Shown piece after piece: positions 30,862 to 42,437 of a DNA stretch of 64,000 nt; within the stretch, counting starts at the first letter, position 1, and each line of letters begins with the position of its first letter. The notes under the pieces were generated by a model. That model made no database searches. It was given only the letters and a program-made list of their open reading frames with translations, and was not told the origin of the DNA. This DNA comes from Zygaena filipendulae. Lineage: Eukaryota > Arthropoda > Insecta > Lepidoptera > Zygaenidae. Location of the stretch: contig OU015660.1 of assembly GCA_907165275.2 (NCBI GenBank), forward strand, positions 3,350,501-3,414,500, given 5' to 3'. The translations under genes and the position numbers were made by a program.

Positions 30862-31102
30862 TGTGAACCTCCGGTCCTGACTGAAAATCAGCGCTAGGAG
30901 TGCCCGCACTCATAGCAACATGCTGAGGCAGTGACCGTTTTGGTCATGGGGACGCACCGCGCAAACACCATTTGTTCTCATAATATTGTCATATATATAA
31001 CTATATACCTTTTTTGTTAAATCACGTTTGTATAAAATAATTGTAATTGTGTTGTCTCTGTGTCCAAATAAATGCCTTTTCTTTCTTTCTTTCTTTCTTT
31101 CA
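30862..31102 (+). mobile_element. LINE 3' end with (CTTT)n tail
   Basis: Contains CTGAAAATCAGCGCTAGGAG and, at the end, AATAAATGCCTTTT followed by CTTT repeats. It is homologous to 60345-60545. No ORF. Confidence 0.65.
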
Positions 31103-32069
31103 AATAAAAAAACACACTTCTACTTGCTTGTTACATAGATTTTTATATATTATTGTAGAGTAAGATATATTGAAAAAAAAATGGCCATTTAGTAATAAAT
31201 CAATAAAAATCGCGAACGGAATTTTTACCGAACTTTACAAAACTGCTTATAAAAATCTTGGAAACTAAATACCGAGAACATGGACGCCCACATATTATTG
31301 TTTATAGTTTATTTTTCAATTTCATATTCAAATAAATAAACTTGTATACCTAACCTATTCATATCTAAAATTAATTATTTCACGTTTGGTATACAGTTAG
31401 GTATACGATCTTTCACCCTTGTCTTGATCTTGATTTTTTAATCACACGACATAATATATACCTAAGCGCAAACGCATGCCAGTGTAACATGCTCGCGCGA
31501 GGTTTCATTATCACTTATCAATACGTCGCATGTCGCATATAACCTACTGACGGCTCAAGTTTTTATCTAACTATGCATTACTTTACAATTTGCAGTTTTT
31601 TTTTTATCGAATCGCTAATCGAGATTCCTTTACCATGGAGATCGTGAGTTCGATTCCTATCTATTGGGGAAAGACAATCAATATTTTTCCTAAATTCTAA
31701 TTTTAAATAATTTATTTTAATAAATTCTGAACACATGGCGTTTTTTTTCATTGTTTTTTTGTACATTTCATGCATTAAGTGATGCAGAATCGTTATTATA
31801 GGTAGATATACCTACTTACTTTTAAGCTTTACAATATCTTAACGATTGACGAAATTATCGAAAGGTTTAGGAAACTTAACCACTGGAGGGTAAACGGAGG
31901 TGAGGGTCATTTTGTAGTGCAAAATGTGAGGTTCATGTTTGTTCCGTCACCGATTTCCACGGATACTTAATATTTGGGCTCTTAATTTCAGTTAAATAAA
32001 CATTTAGTTCAGGGTTATTGTTAATTCAAACAAAGCCAATTGAAACGGGTGAGTTATAAGTCTTTGTGA

Positions 32070-32224
32070 GTTTGTGACGTTGTAGGGGGTAATCTCAGGA
32101 TCTACTGAACCGATTTTGAAAATTCTTATACTATTATTATAATATAAGGTAGGGTATTTTTTATTTCGAAATTTTCACCGGAACTCCGAAATTACCGCGG
32201 GTGAAACCGCGGGGGACAGCTAGT
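32070..32224 (+). mobile_element. Helitron-like copy, variant 5' part
   Basis: Ends CCGCGGGTGAAACCGCGGGG then GACAGCTAG. The 5' part (GGGTAATCTCAGGATCTACT) is shared with 61490-61661 rather than with the common family. Confidence 0.7.
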
Positions 32225-33469
32225 GTAATATATCTATTCGTACATAAGCAAACACAACGTAGGTATATAATTAATATTTATTACTACATAATAACAGTAT
32301 GTGAGCTAAATGTTATGAAAACAATGTTATCTGAAGATAATTTATCAAAAATGACTACCTATGTGCCTAAATATTTATTTTTATTTAAAATTAAACAAAT
32401 AATACTGTCTCATATCTACAATCTACATAATTATACTGTATACACCTATAGGTATACTTTAGTGAAATCGATGTTATAAATATGACAATATGAGTGAGTT
32501 ATGACCAGTAAATTAGATAATTAATTGTATAGATTTTTTTTTATATGAGTGGATAACAATAAAATTATTTTGGATCAACATTTACTAATGTTTTTGACGT
32601 GCCATGACTATGTAATGTAGGTACCTACAGTTACATAAACCCTGACGAAGTACTGAAAGTACTTAATTATAACTTATTTGTTTTAATCAACAACGACCTC
32701 AGGTTTTATTTCGCAAGTCTAACAAAAAGTACTGGCAGGTACGAATGACTTTCATCCGACAGTGAGTGATGTGGCAAGTTGCGCAGTGACTGCCTCCGGT
32801 GTGCGCGGGCCTCACCGACTTAGCCCGGCCGCACACGCCTTTTCGCCTCCGATTTCCCCATAATATAAGCAAATTAAGCCTTCGGAGCACAGTATTATAT
32901 TATCTGTGCTATGATTGGTTCCATTAGCTAAAAATAATTATGTTCTCTCGCTGTAGAACCAGTGTTTATTAAGCATTGTTGCAATGGCGGCTGGCTTTTT
33001 TTTAGAGTTTCAAACAATTACAAATTTTTTTTACTGATGTTCATTAATCAAAGGAATCCTAAAATTGTTTAGGGATGTAGGTACACTAATGTTGTCAATA
33101 ATTGCAAATTGCTGAAATTAAGCATAGTTGTTTTCACTTAAACCCTTGCAAACAGCACCAAGTGACAACCCTAAAATTCTTGTGTTGTCTGTCGTGGTGG
33201 AACAGGTAGGTACCTACAATCTTCGTTCACCACAAAGTTATTGCTAGTCCGTTACACACCGCCGGGAGTTATTATGACGAAACTCGCGCAAATCGCGCAA
33301 TTTCCACAGATACTGGCAGTGCTATTTTTGTGCTAACGAGTACCTACCACACACGCGTCGTTCGGTGAAATAAACCACATATCTGTGAAGTTAGGTTCGA
33401 CGGTTAAAAATATTCAAAACTAAATTACTTAAACTTGTATCCTACTTCCTACTCATCGTCATCCTTGCT

Positions 33470-33640
33470 ATTAAATGCGAAAGTGAGTTTGTTTTTTGCT
33501 TTGTTATGCTTTACGCCTTAACGGCTCAACCGATCATCATGAAATTTAGCATGAGACGCGTTGTCAGGGGTACAGAGAAGGACATAGGTACTTTTTATCT
33601 CGGATTTCCCGCAGGAACACCGAAATTAACGCGGATAGAA
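33470..33640 (+). mobile_element. Helitron-like copy
   Basis: Core AACCGATCATCATGAAATTT and GTTGTCAGGGGTACAGAGAA are preserved. The 3' hairpin is degraded. Confidence 0.7.
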
Positions 33641-33746
33641 ACAGTTTTAACTATGGGTAGATACCTACCTATGTAAAAGGGAGAGAGAGATACATAATAA
33701 ACTTATTTTAACTAGGTACATCTGTGTGAACGAGTGGACTTGAGAA

Positions 33747-34027
33747 TATAGATGGGCAATCATTAATCAACCGGTTATTGGTTTAAACCCAAAAACAGCA
33801 AGCTCTCAACGGGTTAACTAATTTATTCCCAACTAGCTATCCCGCGGTTTCACGCGGGAATTCCGGAATAAAAAGTGCATGTCCTTCTCTGTACCCCTGA
33901 CAACGTGCATGCCAAACATCCAAATCCGTTCAGCCATTTTTGCATGATTGAGTAACAAACATCCATAACATCCACACTTTCACATTTATAATAGGAGTAG
34001 GATAACCGGGTTGATTGCCCATCTATA
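33747..34027. mobile_element. Inverted-repeat element (GGGCAATC family) split by a Helitron
   Basis: Termini TATAGATGGGCAAT and ATTGCCCATCTATA are perfect 14-bp inverted repeats, bordering AACCGGTT-type arms. A Helitron-like copy (33833-34002) lies inside it between A and T, and the arms resume with AACCGGGTTGATTGCCC. Confidence 0.8.
33833..34002 (-). mobile_element. Helitron-like copy nested in another element
   Basis: The plus strand runs CTAGCTATCCCGCGGTTTCA to CACATTTATAATAGGAGTAG. It is younger than the host element that it splits. Confidence 0.8.
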
Positions 34028-34842
34028 CATGAGAACGTCCTTTTTTAAAGCGTTTAACAATTATATTTGGTAGAAGACTGTACAAATTGGTAGATACATA
34101 GGTAATATAACCAAAGAATTCCTTAATCTAAGAAATCACCAACGATTCAAGATCCTGCAGTCATAGTTTCCTTGTGTAGGTAATACAGGTAACTAAATAA
34201 CATAAGCATTGTGTTTAAGTATAGATGAGATCATTTTTGTAGTATTTAATATACCTAATATTTTAGTTACTGCATATTCTCAAGTTCAACACTTTAGGTT
34301 TCCTCTTACCTATGACTCAAAAAGCAATAAAAAAACCTAGTACCTAAACACGTAATACGTGGGTATCAGTGTCGTAAAAATGAACGAGAATTATCACGAA
34401 TATTAGTTAAGTTAAGGAAAACATGTTTTTCTGTAGTAGAGGTTCGTTACGCCATTATACTTTCTGTTACAATCCTCAGGTAGAGATGGAGAAAGCTCAA
34501 CGTAGGTTTTGCTATACGTAATTATTATATTTTCTGTACCCCTAACAACGTGTCTGCAAAATTTCATGATGGTCGGTGGAGCAGTTAACGCGTGAAAGCG
34601 TTACAAACAAACAAACTTGCATTTTTATTAAGATTTATTGCGTAACCAAGACACATCTTCAATTTCTTTGTTGCTATCAATTAGATTGAGGATTATATCG
34701 ACGATTACAATTAGATTATACCCGTCGAAGATCATAACATTCGATGTAAAATCAGTAGTTTAAAAAATCAAATGAATATAGCTATATATTTTTTTATCAA
34801 TATTGTATAAGTACTTATAGCACAGATAATAATATAATACTA

Positions 34843-35068
34843 CTAGCTGTCCCGCGCTGTTTCACCCGCGATAATTTCGATGTTCCCGCGGAAAACTTTT
34901 CAACCCCTTTTCATTCCCTTAGGGGTTGAATTTTCAAAAATCCTTTCTTATCGGATGCCTACGTCATACAAAGAACACACCCTCCAAGTTTCAGGTCTCT
35001 ACGTTTAGCGGTTTAGGCTGTGCGTTGATCCATCAGTCATTCAGGACAAAGGATTTTATATAAATAGA
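34843..35068 (-). mobile_element. Helitron-like copy, second subfamily
   Basis: It has the same terminal CTAGCTGTCCCGCG(C) and hairpin region but a different body (CTTTTCAACCCC, AGGGGTTGAATTTTCAAAAA, CCAAGTTTCAGGTCTCTACG). A non-autonomous variant sharing the 3' end. Confidence 0.65.
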
Positions 35069-35905
35069 ATACTATACTAGCTTATATGTATCGCCAGTCG
35101 CCACTCGAACGTCCACACTACATCGCCTGTTATTCAGTAACCTGCCTAAAGTTTATTTTACACGAATTTCGTACGATAAGTATTTACCATACCTATAGAT
35201 AGTGATAGATAACTATTTACCAACAACCTTCGTATTTGAAACTGTTCGGTCCGGTAATCAAGCTGCGATACTTATGTCATCGCACGAGCTAATTAGACTT
35301 AGATATATTTAATTTATACGGCAATTATTTTTAATTGTTTATTTCAGTAGTAACTACCTCTATAAAATTAGTTAGGTAAGTACCTCAGGTTCTTAGTGCA
35401 CTCGCAAAACAGTAAAACAATTAATTTCTTACTAACAGGAAAAGTTTATATTGTCTAATACAATCATAGGTAATCTATGATTAATTTAAATATGAACTAG
35501 GACTTACTGCCATTTCCGCTTGTCGCTTAATTTAACAGATGCAGAATTTCCCATTATGACTATGACACAACTCTTTTGTTGTAGATTTTATGGAGTTCAT
35601 AAAATTAGTTTGCGCGGATAAATGAGTAAAACACTGAACACAACGCGTGTAAACAAGGCGGTTACTGGCGCGACTTTAACTTACCTTTAGCTATTAAACC
35701 AAGTTTCAATGCAAGTGCAGCGGCCGTGACTTTCCCTCATAGCACTTTGCCTATTTTATTTTTCATCATTTCCTTAGTAGAATTGTACTTAGGATATTTA
35801 GTTCACAATTTAGTTCATTCTTATGTGAATATAGGTTGAACTTAGCATATACCTACGTGTAGGTTGATCAATTCCTCCATCTCAACTCAATCATAGCTCA
35901 AATTC

Positions 35906-36382
35906 ATAATGTGTGAATGTGGTGGATTTATCATAATAGGGATCCATTAGTGATGGACAGGTAGAAACAGTGAAATAAGATGAAATTGTCGTCAGCCCAG
36001 CGACACTCCCTTGAAGTAAAAGTAACTATGGATTTATGCGCGAACTTCTTTACCAACCCTGCAATACTTTTGTAAGAGCGCGTCATACATTGCATTGGGA
36101 AGGTTTGCACAAAATGCTTTCATAGATCGTTTCAGCAATTAGTATGGAAGTGCCGACTCTTAAAACGTAGTGATTAATTGCTCAGTGGTTGTCGTTTTAC
36201 TATACAACTTCCCACAGAGCGTCCTAAGTTCCGTTCCGTCAAGTTTCAACTGTGAAGAGTTGCTGCCAAAAGTTTCGGGAAAATAACTTTAGACTGTAGA
36301 AGAAAATACTACTGAATTGGCTGTATGGACTTACTTCCTTTGCCTTCCCCATTGGGGCAAATTTAACAAAAAAAATTAAAAT
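35906..36382 (+). repeat. Poly(A)-tailed repeat upstream of eIF2B alpha (family D)
   Basis: Shares long blocks with 39695-39980 (CAACTTCCCACAGAGCGTCC, GTGAAATAAGATGAAAT, CCATTGGGG(C/T)AAATTTAAC then A-run). A more distant relative is at 39420-39600, and its 5' part recurs near 46887. Ends in an A-run, suggesting retroposition. It stops about 125 bp before the eIF2B alpha ATG. Confidence 0.6.
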
Positions 36383-36507
36383 AAATATACCTACCTAGGT
36401 ATTTACGTTTACGAAATACGAATATTATTGTGATATTGTCCTAGTTTCTATAGTAAATATTTACTATCATATAAGTTAATAAAACACAATATAAAAAAAT
36501 TAAAACT

Positions 36508-36520
36508 ATGAAGAAAGAAG
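36508..36520 (+). CDS. eIF2Balpha: eIF2B alpha exon 1 (13-nt coding)
   Basis: ATGAAGAAAGAAG|gtaaat encodes MKKE plus the first base of Glu5. The codon is completed by AA at 36614 after a 93-nt intron, giving MKKEEVQEIFLKLRKEEEDM, a normal N-terminus for the family. Chosen because it restores length and phase. Confidence 0.75.
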
Positions 36521-39500
36521 GTAAATAGCTTAAATCTAAAATAGGTACTCATTTGATCTTGAAATCCAAAAATTATTAGTGTTTAATTTTAATAACTCTT
36601 GCCGTCTTTACAGAAGTGCAAGAGATATTTCTTAAATTAAGAAAAGAAGAAGAGGATATGTCAGTTGGTGTAGCCGCTATTAAAACTCTGTTGACTGTGA
36701 TAGAAAACTACAAAGGTTAATAAAACTTTCGTATTAGTTGGTTAAAAGTGGTACCAAAAAAGATAACCTAGAAACTTGATGAACTGAAAAACGGATAAGT
36801 TACTTTATCGTAGCCGTAGGTAGTTGATATTCCTATAATTTTATGTGTTACATTTTGTTACAATTTTTGTGTGGGAGAGGCCTAAATAATATTTTTTTGT
36901 TTATTGTTTTGTTGGCAGGCAACGTAGGCCCAAAGATAAATACCTTACAAACTAACATAGTATACAATATAAAAACATTGGTTGTTAGTAATAATACTTA
37001 ATACCTATGTTAGTGAGACTATTTTGTGTGCTAGCGTTCTTCTTTCTCATTCTTACATATTTTAACATATTCCTATTAGCTGTTAATGTAAGTAATCTCT
37101 TATCTTAGTCAATATTGGTCAATATGTAAAAAATCTTCCTATAGGTAACCTACCTAAATTACATAATTTATTAGAAAAAAATAGCCCAATTATAATTTAT
37201 TTATTAATGTATGAAATGTTTATTTCATTTTAAAGATGTGTAGTACTTACTCAACTACTAGTAGGTTAAAAATGTTGCGACCCCTGTAAAGGGAACCTAA
37301 GTTTAAGAACACTGTTTAACTGTAATATTTATAAAATCCTTGTACATACACTAAGTGAGCAGTAAATACTTGAATATCTATCTAATATTGTCTGAATGAG
37401 AGACTTAATTTTAACAGCATTTTGTGTTAAGAATTTCAAGATACTTATTAACACATTTTTCAATTATATTATCTGTCTGCTTTGTCAACATTATTTAATT
37501 TTTGTTAAATTTTCAAAATTTCTGGTTCTGGTTGCATTGTAAGCTATTTTAACGTTTCTTTTAGTTGCCACAGTAAGGGAGTTGGATTTAAATCTACAAT
37601 TAGCAGTTGATGCTATGAGGCACTGTGACCAGCCTGTAACTGCTATTTCGTCAGGCTGTGAATTGTTCATGCGATTTATTACATTTGCTAAATTAGATTT
37701 CAAGGTTGGTATCAAATAATTTTTTAATGAATTTGTTATTTTATCATATTTTTTTTTGTAAATCTTTAAATTGTCGTGTGTTTTGCAATAAAATTTTTTC
37801 TATTCTATTCTAATGTTAAAAAAATGTTATCAAATTAATCTTACATTTTAATTGATTTATGGAAAAAATGTGGGATCAAGTAGATCCGTGTGTTGTGAAG
37901 TGGATTATTATTATTGTTATTATTACAGGTATGTTAAAATTAATAAGTAAGTAGGTACTGGAATAACTATTGTAAAGGCAATATTGACTAGGCAGTTTAA
38001 AAATTATAAATTATCACAGTTGTGACTCTCCTTTGTATGAGGTTAAATAGCAACTCAGTTATGGGAATTTAGGATGATGATGAATGAAGGCCACAATAAA
38101 ATAGCTCACATCTATGAAGATGTGATGATTTTCCTTCTTTAAATTTAGTTTTGTTTTATTGCAGTCATTTGAAGAATGTAAACAGATAATGCTGCAGCGG
38201 GGACGCACATTTCTGGATGCTGTGTTACAGTCTAGAGGAAAAGTTGTCCGAGAAGCATTGCCTTTTATTAATGATGGAAGTGTAAGTATATAAATATAAG
38301 TCAATTCTTCAGTCAATAATAATGTAATTTATTTCCATTGTAATAAATTTAAAATTATTTTCAGAGGATACTAACACATTCACGGTCAAGGGTAGTGTTG
38401 CAAGCAATGCGAGAAGCTGCCAAATCGAATAAACGATTTAAAGTGTTTGTCACTATGTCATGTCCAGACAACAGTGGGTCAGTATTGCAATAATTTTACT
38501 GATAATTTTATGGGTGTTGCCGCATAGGCATACATGGCATCATAATATTATATGATATATTTTATGTGGATATAATCATGTGCTCTTTGAAAATTTTCAT
38601 AACTTGCATAAAACACATTTTTGTAATAATATAAGAACAGTTCAAACATTACCTAGCACGTCAGAGTTCTTGCACATAAATCACAGCCAGTATTTGTAAA
38701 CTAACGAATTAAATTGCACAGTTTGTGTGACACCATTCCTTTACCGATGAATTATACAAACATCCTGCATCATACACACAACCAAGTATTGATCTCACAA
38801 AGTTTGCTGGGAATCGAATCTGGGGCGAATCGACCACTTATTATTACTAGTCTGATTCCGATTCAACTTAAATTTACTTCTAATTCCAGCGAGCTGATGC
38901 ACAAACAGTTGCTAGAAGCTGGTGTGGACGCGACCCTCATACTGGACTCGGCCGTCGGCTACATCATGGAGCAAGTGGACATCGTCATGTTCGGTGCCGA
39001 GGGGGTTACGGAAAGTGGCGGCATTATTAACAAGGTGAGACTGAATTGCTTACACTTTACAGTGCGCTAATATTCACTCTATTTTTGACAAAGACCCACA
39101 CAATAAAAGTAGTTTCGTCAAATTTCATTTATCATCAGACTGTCAGCAAAAGGGTACTTGCATGAATTTTTTTTTCCAGTTTATTTTAAAAATATACCTA
39201 TGGTCTACTTAAAAAAAGCAAAAAAAAAAGGAAAAATATTTATGCATAAATTAATTAAATAGAGCGTTTCAAAGTTCCCACTTTTGACTTTACCGCCAAA
39301 ACGCAGAATGACGTCACTAGTTAAAAATTACACTTCATTAAACTGTGATAGAGTCACTGTCGTATTGACAGGGTCATGTAACAATGACAGACAGATAACT
39401 TCAATATACAAAAGCGAAATGAAGGTTGAACTGTATCGAGTTACTTCCAAAAGTTCCAGTAAAGAATCGAAATGCATCTTACCGATGCTGTTTAAAGTAA

Positions 39501-40774
39501 AAAACTTCAGAAAAAGGAAAATATGTGTTTACTGTATGCACTTAAGTTTCTTTTGCCTTCCCTGAAAGAGGTAAATATTTCCCAAAAAAATAAAAGTGAC
39601 GTAACATGTTAAGCGTGAGACTTGGCGGGATTTTTAGCACAAAGGACGTCAGTTTTATTTCTTTGTCTTTCAAATTAGTTTATCGTGATTAATATTGTGT
39701 GAATATGGTGGATTTTGCATAATAGTGATGAACAATGTACGGAAACAGTGAAATAAGATGAAATAGGGCGTTCATCGGGAGGTCTTCGTTACAACTATAC
39801 AACTTCCCACAGAGCGTCCTCTTAAAGTTCAACTGTGAAGATTTGTTGCCAAAAGTTCCGGTAAAGCATCGACCACCAATGCTTTTCAATGTAAATAACT
39901 TCAGAAGAAAAATACCACTGAATTGACTGTATGGACTTAGCTTCCTTTGCCTTAACCATTGGGGTAAATTTAACAAAAAAAAGTGACTGTGATTGGTGTT
40001 TCGTTGCAACGTTCCGTTTCACAAAATTAAAAGTTGAATATTATTGATAATTTTTTAGTAAGTCTTCCACGACAATGCTTTTCTAAGGCTCTATTTTTGA
40101 AATATTGACACAATTTCTTATTTCATGCAAATACCCTGAGTTCTCAATTTGTCAAGCTGATCGCAGATTTGTCAGCAACGTACGTGCCGCACGCGCCGAA
40201 CGCACCGCATTTTAGAATTCGTTGTAAGTATGCAATGATGTGAAACCTCGCACTTCACCCGCACCGTACGCGCCGCATTTCGTACGCGAATATGCGAGGC
40301 TATTAATGCGATGCGTTCGGCGCGTACGTTGCTGATAAATCTGCGATCAGCTTAAATCGCCGTCTCACTTTGTCGAGATACTACCGTCTCACTGTCGACA
40401 AATTACAGTCTTAGTTTGTCGGCAAATCGCTCACTTTGACGTCACATCACTTTGTCGTAAGAGCTCTAAACAACTACCATTCATACCTACAGATTGGGAC
40501 ATACGGCATAGCGATGGTGGCGTTAGAATTGAAGAAACCGGTGTACGTACTGACAGAGAGTTTCAAGTTCGCGAGGATATACCCGCTGAACCAGGAGGAT
40601 CTGCCCGACGAGTTCAAGTATCTGTCTAGCTCACTCGACTCAGGCAAGGACTTGTCCACCCAGCACCCCCTCGTGGACTACACGCCTCCAGCGTACCTAA
40701 CAATGCTCTTCACCGATATAGGCATGCTCACACCATCAGTCGTAAGCGATGAATTGATGAAACTATATTTGTAA
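36508..40774 (+). CDS. eIF2Balpha: Translation initiation factor eIF2B subunit alpha, complete
   Basis: Regulatory subunit of eIF2B, the guanine-nucleotide exchange factor for eIF2. In the family it forms the homodimer that joins two eIF2B tetramers and senses eIF2 phosphorylation. Seven coding exons, 36508-36520, 36614-36715, 37565-37704, 38165-38281, 38365-38477, 38890-39034 and 40493-40774, sum to 912 nt (303 aa plus stop), close to the usual 300-305. An N-terminal helical part (residues 1-120, with EEDMSVGVAAIKTLL) is followed by the Rossmann-like IF-2B domain: ILTHSRSRVVLQAM, LILDSAVGYIMEQVDIVMFG, AEGVTESGGIINKIGTYGIA, ESFKFARIYPLNQEDLPDEF, and the C-terminal TPSVVSDELMKLYL. All introns are GT/AG. 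AATAAA lies at 40801. The next gene, FER, is convergent. Confidence 0.95.
36614..36715 (+). CDS. eIF2Balpha: eIF2B alpha exon 2
   Basis: Encodes residues 5-38 ending LLTVIENYK plus G. Acceptor CTTTACAG, donor AAG|gttaat. Confidence 0.92.
37565..37704 (+). CDS. eIF2Balpha: eIF2B alpha exon 3
   Basis: Encodes (V)ATVRELDLNLQLAVDAM through SSGCELFMRFITFAKLDFK. Acceptor TTTTAG, donor AAG|gttggt. Confidence 0.92.
37868..37926 (+). repeat. Retroposon 3' tail fragment with (ATT)n
   Basis: TGTGGGATCAAGTAGATCCG and TGTTGTGAAGTGGATTATT followed by an ATT/GTT tail, in an eIF2B alpha intron. Confidence 0.7.
38165..38281 (+). CDS. eIF2Balpha: eIF2B alpha exon 4
   Basis: Encodes SFEECKQIMLQRGRTFLDAV through EALPFINDGS, exactly 39 codons, phase 0 at both ends. 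Confidence 0.93.
38365..38477 (+). CDS. eIF2Balpha: eIF2B alpha exon 5
   Basis: Encodes RILTHSRSRVVLQAMREAAK through VTMSCPDNS plus two bases of Gly. Donor GG|gtcagt. Confidence 0.92.
38890..39034 (+). CDS. eIF2Balpha: eIF2B alpha exon 6
   Basis: Encodes ELMHKQLLEAGVDATLILDS through GAEGVTESGGIINK. Acceptor TTCCAG, donor AAG|gtgaga. Confidence 0.94.
39695..39980 (+). repeat. Family D repeat in the last eIF2B alpha intron
   Basis: Second copy of the A-tailed repeat at 35906-36382. A more diverged copy occupies about 39420-39600 just before it. Confidence 0.6.
40154..40353. mobile_element. Foldback element, ~43-bp arms, CpG-rich
   Basis: Left AAGCTGATCGCAGATTTGTC... and right ...GATAAATCTGCGATCAGCTT are inverted. 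The left arm has an extra TGCCGCAC. A smaller inverted repeat (CCTCGCA/TGCGAGG) lies inside. It ends 140 bp before the last eIF2B alpha exon. Confidence 0.8.
40493..40774 (+). CDS. eIF2Balpha: eIF2B alpha exon 7 (C-terminus)
   Basis: Encodes IGTYGIAMVALELKKPVYVL through SVVSDELMKLYL and TAA at 40772-40774. Acceptor CCTACAG. Confidence 0.95.
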   Translation: MGTYGIAMVALELKKPVYVLTESFKFARIYPLNQEDLPDEFKYLSSSLDSGKDLSTQHPLVDYTPPAYLTMLFTDIGMLTPSVVSDELMKLYL

Positions 40775-40800
40775 TAATATACCATTTTTTATTATTTAGA

Positions 40801-40806
40801 AATAAA
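40801..40806 (+). terminator. AATAAA signal of eIF2B alpha
   Basis: AATAAA begins 26 bp after the stop codon, implying a very short 3' UTR. Confidence 0.65.
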
Positions 40807-42284
40807 TATAATTATTTTTTACCAAAGTACTACATTAATAACCTCTCAAAATCCTTAACTAAGTAATTTTTATTTCCCTGGTTAAAATATTGTTTTTTTT
40901 TTCTATGACGACGTCTAGCATCTGTCCTTAAACGAACTGTTTGTACACTATTATTCTCTTTGGACTGTCCATCAACAATCAACTTCAAAATCCATTTTGG
41001 CCGGCCCAGAGAAAGGTTCTTCCCTCATCAAATTGATGCTATCCTCATTTTTGTGATTGATTAAAAAAGAGATTAATATAAATTGTCTGGCACTTTATTA
41101 TCGTGAAAAAAAATGTACAATCACGTTTATTTTACATTAATTAATATCACTTAAAACCTAAACAAAACAATATCATAATAAACCTGCGAATATTAAACAT
41201 AATAATCATTAGTATATGTATAAAAAATAGGTACCTACTTTACATTGCAATTATATATTTATCCATTTCAAAAACTTAACTACATTTGGGTACAGTCACA
41301 TTCAAAAGTTCATACACAGTTTAAAGACTAAAATAGCATACACAACACTATAGATACTGCAGCGTTTACTCATACATTGACAAAATCAAGACACAACCGC
41401 TTAAAGTTCATAACAACCTTACGGTGCTATCCGCAGGTGCACTTGCATCTTTTTATTAAAATAATACACTCTTTAAGCTATAAAAATTTAGGCAAGAAAA
41501 TGTAAACTAGATTGACTTCTATCGAAGCTGAACGGTAATAGAAATGGAAGCACATTGATTAATAACTCATTTTTATAGTAAATTTATTACATTATTAAAA
41601 ATAATACATTTCAGATGGCTAAATTTTTATGGAAGCACACTATCAGTAAATATAGTAAACCTAATATTAAAGATGCGAAAGTTTGTGTGTCTGTTGTACC
41701 TGAATATTGTTTACCACTGAATTTGATCGGTAAGATGTTGATCTTACCGACCAAATTCATTTTTATCGTTACTCTAGATTCTAGAGACTTCAGTCTCTAA
41801 ATTCATTTCGATCGAAAAAGTTTTCAAATGTCATAAAAAAATATACAAAGACATTGCCATTTCTCTTCATTTTTCTAAACTTTCTTAACTTTAGAAATCT
41901 TTTTAAAAATATAATTTAATAACCTTTTTTTACATATTGTACAGCACTTCCCTGGTCAGTTTGTTCAAAGAAAGGAATAAACAAAGAAGAATAAACTAGC
42001 TGAAGAAGGTAGGCCATAGTTCGTCTCAAGAGCTCACGTAGCGCATTAGACGGAAAACTCATTGACGGATCGTTTTTACTTACTGCCACCATTGATATAT
42101 TATCAATGACTGCCACCATCAAAATATGGAACACGTCAGTCTTTGAATTTTATTACTATTGCATTAAGATACAAAAACCATTCGTATTTCTGATGCTGAC
42201 CGTACCTTCATTTAAACATGTAAAGAAAAAGAGAGAGATAGACTAGAAAGATTTAAGATTTTTTATTATTTCACGTCATATTTA

Positions 42285-42437
42285 ACGCTACCTGCCCCCG
42301 CGGTGTCACCCGTTCTAGTTTCAGAGTTTCCCCGAGAATTCTGGGTCAAAAAGTCCTTTTCCGTACCCTTGACAACGTGTATGCTAAGTTTCATGATGAT
42401 TGGTAACAAACGAACAATTGCATATATAATATTAGGA
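42285..42437 (-). mobile_element. Helitron-like remnant
   Basis: The plus strand has CCCGCGGTGTCACCCG, then GACAACGTGTATGC and ATATAATATTAGGA. The terminal CTAG is lost. Confidence 0.6.

Larger units (their letters stand above)
28031..36507. other. Intergenic region between Men and eIF2B alpha
   Basis: No gene recognised. Contents I can name: a MITE (28550-28664), a GCTACG-rich patch (28680-28815), a BEL/Pao remnant (29340-29585), a LINE 3' end (30862-31102), Helitron-like copies (30338-30491, 32070-32224, 33470-33640, 33833-34002, 34534-34632, 34843-35068), an inverted-repeat element (33747-34027) and a poly(A)-tailed repeat (35906-36382). A GC-rich patch with a hairpin (GTGTGCG...CGCACAC) lies at 32790-32850. 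Confidence 0.55.

Noticed and set aside
32699..32890. Minus-strand frame in a GC-rich patch
   Set aside because: Explained by a hairpin-forming GC-rich stretch, with no conserved motif.
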